From the NCBI GenBank assembly GCA_007122875.1, contig SKSS01000010.1, positions 1 through 36,030 of the forward strand: 36,030 bases of DNA, in the 5' to 3' direction. The stretch comes from Salinarchaeum sp. (GTDB lineage Archaea; Halobacteriota; Halobacteria; Halobacteriales; QS-1-68-20). The notes below the pieces were generated by a model. The model ran no database searches, was not told the origin of the DNA, and saw only the letters and a list, made by a program, of their open reading frames with translations. Shown here piece by piece: positions 32,533 through 36,030 of the stretch (position 1 is the first letter of the stretch; every line of letters starts with the position of its first letter). The translations under genes were made by a program, and so were the position numbers.

Positions 32533-33711
32533 TCAGTCGAGCCCGAACTTCTTCGGATAGTCGGTGAGGTTCTCGTGTCCGTCTTCGGTGACGACCACGA
32601 GATCCTCAATGCGGATACCGCCGACGTCAGGGTCGTACAGTCCCGGCTCGACGGTGATCACGTGACCCGGTTCGAGTTCTTCGACACCGGACAGCGACAG
32701 CGATGGCTTCTCGTGGACGTCAAGCCCGATCCCATGTCCGGTGCTGTGGATGAACCCCGTCTCTGTCGATTCGTCGGTTCGGAACGTCGGGTGACCTGCA
32801 GCCTCGTAGACGTCGCAGACGGCCTCGTGAACCGCCGTTCCCGTGACGCCAGGTTCGATGGCTTCGAGAGCGGCTTCCTGCGCTTCGAGCGTCACGTCGT
32901 ACCAGTCCCGCGCCGTCTCGGATGGCTCACCCTTCACGAACGTCCGAGTCATGTCGGCGTGGTACTTGCTCTCCTTGTTCCGCGGGAAGATGTCGATCAC
33001 GATCGTCTCGCCGGCCGACAGGGGACCGCTCCCCCGGTCGTGTGGATCCGCAGCGCTCGCTCCACACGCGACGATCGTTTCGTCGAGTGCACACCCCTCT
33101 CGAAGCAGCGTCACCTCGATCTCTTCGGTCACGCGCTCGCTCGTGAGGACCTCGCCGTCGAGCCACAGCGTGCCGTCCTCGACGGTCGCTTCGGAGAGTA
33201 ACTCCTCCGCGGCCGCCATCGCGCGCTCGTTCGCTCGCTGTGCGACCCGTACGTGTTCGATCTCCTCGGCGGTCTTGATCGCCCGTACGTCGGAGATTAC
33301 CCCACGGTCGTCGATCTCGATGTCGACGCTCCGATCGCGCAGGCCGTCCGCGGTGCCGACTGGAAACTGGAACGGAACGGCGATCGATTCGACATCGTGA
33401 TCGGCGAGAAATCCGGCCATCGTCTCGGTTTTTCCGTGTCGTCTGCCGTACTCGGCCACGTTGTCCTGGTAGCCGTAGTCGGAATACCGTGAGACGGTGT
33501 CGGCGCGACTCTCGGATCGGGCACGACCGTACTCCAGCCCGCTGACGAGCAGATGTGTCTCTCCGTCGACGTGCAGAGTCACGAACTGATCCGGAGCGCC
33601 GAAACCAGCAAGATACCGCTGATCGGAGTTCGAACCGTCGGCGCTGATGAGATACCCATCAACACCGGCGTCTTCGAGAAACTCATCGACTGCCGAGAGG
33701 TCACGTGCCAT
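32533..33711 (-). CDS. M24 family metallopeptidase (Xaa-Pro aminopeptidase-like)
   Basis: 392 aa. The N-terminal creatinase-like domain covers about 1-150 (MARDLSAVDEFLEDAGVDGYLI). The pita-bread catalytic domain follows. The five metal ligands are visible in order: Asp in ETIVIDIFPRN, Asp in KYHADMTRTF, His in HSTGHGIGLDVHE, Glu in VITVEPGLYD and Glu in GGIRIEDLVVV. Length and order fit prolidase/aminopeptidase P, releasing N-terminal residues before proline or cleaving Xaa-Pro dipeptides; exact specificity is undecided. A T-rich GGGTTTTGC lies about 25-33 nt upstream of the ATG at 33711. Divergent from aroA. Confidence 0.92.
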   Translation of the reverse strand: MARDLSAVDEFLEDAGVDGYLISADGSNSDQRYLAGFGAPDQFVTLHVDGETHLLVSGLEYGRARSESRADTVSRYSDYGYQDNVAEYGRRHGKTETMAGFLADHDVESIAVPFQFPVGTADGLRDRSVDIEIDDRGVISDVRAIKTAEEIEHVRVAQRANERAMAAAEELLSEATVEDGTLWLDGEVLTSERVTEEIEVTLLREGCALDETIVACGASAADPHDRGSGPLSAGETIVIDIFPRNKESKYHADMTRTFVKGEPSETARDWYDVTLEAQEAALEAIEPGVTGTAVHEAVCDVYEAAGHPTFRTDESTETGFIHSTGHGIGLDVHEKPSLSLSGVEELEPGHVITVEPGLYDPDVGGIRIEDLVVVTEDGHENLTDYPKKFGLD

Positions 33712-33741
33712 ACGTCGGTCTTGGTATCCGACGGCAAAACC

Positions 33742-33775
33742 CTACCGTCTGAGGAAGCGTCGCCCCGTTCGGTAG
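33742..33775. promoter_or_regulatory. Spaced inverted repeat between M24 peptidase and aroA
   Basis: CTACCG (33742-33747) and CGGTAG (33770-33775) form a perfect 6-bp inverted repeat 22 nt apart in the 94-nt divergent gap, between the M24 TATA-like element and the aroA start. A regulator site is possible but a chance repeat of this size in GC-rich DNA is not excluded. Confidence 0.25.
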
Positions 33776-33805
33776 CATCTTGTCGATCGCTCCCCACCAC
33801 CGCGT

Positions 33806-35098
33806 ATGGACGTGACGATTTCACCGTCAACTGTCGACGGGACGGCACACGTGCCACCATCGAAAAGCTACTCTCACCGGGCGATTCTCGCGGCCGGACA
33901 CGCCGCCAATGCGACGGTTCGGAACCCTCTCCTGAGCGCCGACACCCAGGCGACGATGCGCGCCGTCGAAGCGTATGGGGGACTGGTCGACGAACGCGAC
34001 GACGGAATCGTGATCGAGGGGTTCGCTGGTCGACCCGGCGTACCGGCGGACGTGATCGACTGTGCCAACAGCGGCACCACGATGCGCCTCGTGACCGCAA
34101 CGGCCGCACTCGCCGACGGAACGACCGTTCTCACGGGTGATAGTTCGCTCCGCTCCCGCCCACAGGGGCCCCTCCTCGACGCCATCGAAACGTTAGGCGG
34201 TCGGGCCGAGAGCACCCGGGAGAACGGACAGGCCCCGCTCGTCGTGGCGGGTCCGATCGACGGCGGGACGGTCTCCATCCCAGGGGACGTCTCGTCGCAG
34301 TTTATCTCCGCGCTGCTGATGGCGGGGGCCGTCACTGACGACGGAATCGTCGTCGAACTCGAAACCGAACTCAAATCGGCACCCTACGTCGAGATAACCC
34401 TCGACGTGCTTGACGCGTACGGCGTCGAAGCCACTCGGACGGACACCGGATTCGCTGTCGAGGGAGGGCAGCGGTACGCTCCCTCTGACGGCGAGTACAG
34501 CGTTCCGGGGGACTTCTCCTCCTCGTCCTATCTGCTCGCAGCCGGAGCGCTCGCGGCTGAGGTGAAGGTCATCGTCACCGGTGCCCATCCGAGTGCACAG
34601 GGAGACGCGGCGATCGTGGACGTGCTCGACCGGATGGGTGCGACGATCGACTGGAATCGGGATGCCGGCGAGATTTCCGTCCGCCGATCCGATCTCGCGG
34701 GCGTCGAGGTCGACGTTGGGGACACGCCGGATCTACTACCAACGATCGCAACGCTCGGCGCCGCTGCGAGCGGCGAAACACGGATCGTCAACTGCGAGCA
34801 CGTCCGCTACAAGGAGACCGACCGCGTGAGCGCGATGGCCGACGAACTCACGACGCTCGGTGCGCAAGTCACCGAGCGTGAGGACGAGTTGATCGTCCAC
34901 GGGGACGAAACCGATCTCACGGGAGGAACCGTCGACGGACGCGGCGACCACCGGATCGTCATGTCGCTTGCAATCGCGGGACTGGTTGCCAACGATCCGG
35001 TGACGATCCGTGGCGGTGAGCACGTCGACGTGTCGTTTCCCGAGTTCTTCGACGTGCTGTCGGGACTCGGCGGCGACGTACAGCATCGGCGCTCGTGA
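33806..35098 (+). CDS. aroA: 3-phosphoshikimate 1-carboxyvinyltransferase (EPSP synthase)
   Basis: 430 aa, normal length. It begins [30 protein letters not shown] with the shikimate-3-phosphate-binding PPSKSYSHR (K20, S21). The PEP-site loop [11 protein letters not shown] and the [19 protein letters not shown] segment follow, then [15 protein letters not shown], the late [13 protein letters not shown] and [13 protein letters not shown]. It joins phosphoenolpyruvate to shikimate 3-phosphate, the product of AroK encoded at 22757. aroC is 42 nt downstream with its own TATA-like element. All catalytic blocks are intact. Confidence 0.96.
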   Translation: MDVTISPSTVDGTAHVPPSKSYSHRAILAAGHAANATVRNPLLSADTQATMRAVEAYGGLVDERDDGIVIEGFAGRPGVPADVIDCANSGTTMRLVTATAALADGTTVLTGDSSLRSRPQGPLLDAIETLGGRAESTRENGQAPLVVAGPIDGGTVSIPGDVSSQFISALLMAGAVTDDGIVVELETELKSAPYVEITLDVLDAYGVEATRTDTGFAVEGGQRYAPSDGEYSVPGDFSSSSYLLAAGALAAEVKVIVTGAHPSAQGDAAIVDVLDRMGATIDWNRDAGEISVRRSDLAGVEVDVGDTPDLLPTIATLGAAASGETRIVNCEHVRYKETDRVSAMADELTTLGAQVTEREDELIVHGDETDLTGGTVDGRGDHRIVMSLAIAGLVANDPVTIRGGEHVDVSFPEFFDVLSGLGGDVQHRRS

Positions 35099-35110
35099 GT
35101 TCTGCAAGCG

Positions 35111-35117
35111 TTAAATG
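35111..35117 (+). promoter_or_regulatory. TATA-like element of aroC
   Basis: TTAAATG starts 30 nt before the aroC ATG at 35141, in the 42-nt gap after aroA. It suggests aroC can be transcribed separately from aroA, as a leaderless mRNA. Confidence 0.55.
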
Positions 35118-35140
35118 TGCGGCCACCCGATGGCACCCCA

Positions 35141-36030
35141 ATGAACGGCAATCGATTCGGTCGGCTCTTTCAGGTGACGACGTACGGTGAGAGTCACGGT
35201 CCGGGGATGGGTGTCACCGTCTCCGGCTGTCCAGCGGGCCTCGAACTCTCCGAGAAAGACATCCAACGGGAACTCGACCGGCGAAAGCCCGGTCAGTCGA
35301 TGATCACCACATCGCGCGACGAACCGGACGCCGTCGAGATCCGCTCGGGCCTTCAGGACGGCTATACGACCGGCACGCCGATCGGGATGGTCATCCAAAA
35401 CAAAGACGCCCGCTCTGGAAAGTACGAGCCGTTCGTCACCGCTCCGCGTCCGTCTCACGGTGACTTCACGTACTCCGCGAAGTTCGGAACCCGGAACTGG
35501 GGTGGTGGCGGCCGGTCGTCCGCACGGGAGACCGTCAACTGGGTCGCCGCGGGTGCGATCGCCAAGAAGCTGCTCGAACGGGAAGGGATTCGGATCAAAG
35601 CGCACGTGAACCAAATCGGCGAGGTGGAGGCACCCGACGTCACCTTCGAGGAGATGCTCGAACACACCGAGGAAAACGAGGTCCGGTGTGCACACCCCGA
35701 AACCGCCGAGCGGATGACGGACCTCATCCAGGAGTACCAACGCGAGGGTGACTCGATCGGCGGGAGCATTTACTTCGAGGTTCGCGGTGTCCCTCGTGGA
35801 CTCGGAGCACCGCGGTTCGACGCCGTTGAGGCCCGACTTGGGCAGGCGATGATGGCGGTCCCGGCATCGACCGCCTTCGAATTCGGACTCGGGCGCGAGG
35901 CTCGCCGATACGCCGGCATCGATCGGAACGACGAGTGGGAGTTCGACGACGACGGCGAGCCGGTCCCCACCGAGAACGATCACGGCGGGCTACAGGGCGG
36001 AATCACCACGGGAGCGCCGATCTACGGCGA
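35141..36030 (+). CDS. aroC: Chorismate synthase, 3' end cut by the window
   Basis: 296 residues are visible before the window ends; about 70-90 C-terminal residues are missing by family length. The start MNGNRFGRLFQVTTYGESHGPGMG is the invariant chorismate synthase opening with His in GESHG. RRKPGQSMITTSRDEPD, YTTGTPIGMVIQNKDARS, RPSHGDFTYSAKFG and RNWGGGGRSSARETV follow (FMN and phosphate binding), then GDSIGGSIYFEVRGVPRGLG and the start of NDHGGLQGGITTG. It performs the final step to chorismate using reduced FMN. Upstream TATA-like element and aroA link it to the same pathway. Confidence 0.96.
   Translation, partial: MNGNRFGRLFQVTTYGESHGPGMGVTVSGCPAGLELSEKDIQRELDRRKPGQSMITTSRDEPDAVEIRSGLQDGYTTGTPIGMVIQNKDARSGKYEPFVTAPRPSHGDFTYSAKFGTRNWGGGGRSSARETVNWVAAGAIAKKLLEREGIRIKAHVNQIGEVEAPDVTFEEMLEHTEENEVRCAHPETAERMTDLIQEYQREGDSIGGSIYFEVRGVPRGLGAPRFDAVEARLGQAMMAVPASTAFEFGLGREARRYAGIDRNDEWEFDDDGEPVPTENDHGGLQGGITTGAPIYG

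Overview
This window comes from the chromosome of a haloarchaeon (class Halobacteria). The evidence is high GC, strongly acidic predicted proteins, an archaeal TFB, an Rpa1-type RPA operon, archaeal aromatic-pathway enzymes including a GHMP-type shikimate kinase, and haloarchaeal families such as HalOD1 and DUF4013. Many genes have a T/A-rich TATA-like element 24-32 nt before the start codon, which suggests mostly leaderless transcripts. No rRNA, tRNA or CRISPR was found.

Layout. 1-4116: a ribosome-rescue block with the 3' part of rqcH, two overlapping DUF4013 membrane proteins and pelota (pelA). 4161-7127: a minus-strand run of a universal stress protein, an amidohydrolase and an HD-domain phosphohydrolase. 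7281-8110: a UPF0175/PIN toxin-antitoxin pair. 8158-10467: a riboflavin-pathway reductase, a HalOD1 mini-protein and an MFS transporter. 10602-14082: RPA, RPA-associated protein and phosphoesterase in an overlapping operon. 14118-17500: a small membrane protein divergent from an Lhr-type helicase. 17712-21806: tfb, a putative membrane-anchored HEXXH protease and a Cdc48-type AAA ATPase. 22064-23966: a 44-aa zinc-finger protein, a DUF5796-like protein, shikimate kinase and chorismate mutase. 24032-25624: an accessory scar with a GNAT gene broken by a TnpB-type element, a RelE/RHH toxin-antitoxin pair with a palindromic operator, and about 475 nt of decayed DNA. 25625-29313: a type IV pilin, SurE, an Rsm22-like methyltransferase and prephenate dehydrogenase. 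29635-36030: a very acidic Tat-exported cupredoxin/sugar-dehydrogenase fusion, an M24 peptidase, EPSP synthase and chorismate synthase (cut by the window end).

Working together: AroK, chorismate mutase, TyrA, AroA and AroC are five steps of shikimate, chorismate and tyrosine synthesis, spread over about 13 kb and separated by accessory DNA and unrelated genes. RqcH and PelA are two branches of ribosome rescue, here sharing a strand with two membrane proteins of unknown function. The RPA operon and Lhr cover single-strand DNA and helicase work.

The most unusual object is the protein at 29635-32469. Its propeller and cupredoxin domains are interrupted at several loops by Asp/Glu-rich 9-residue repeats that look like they expanded by in-frame 27-nt duplication. 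The scar at 24032-24565 preserves a readable insertion-then-deletion history.
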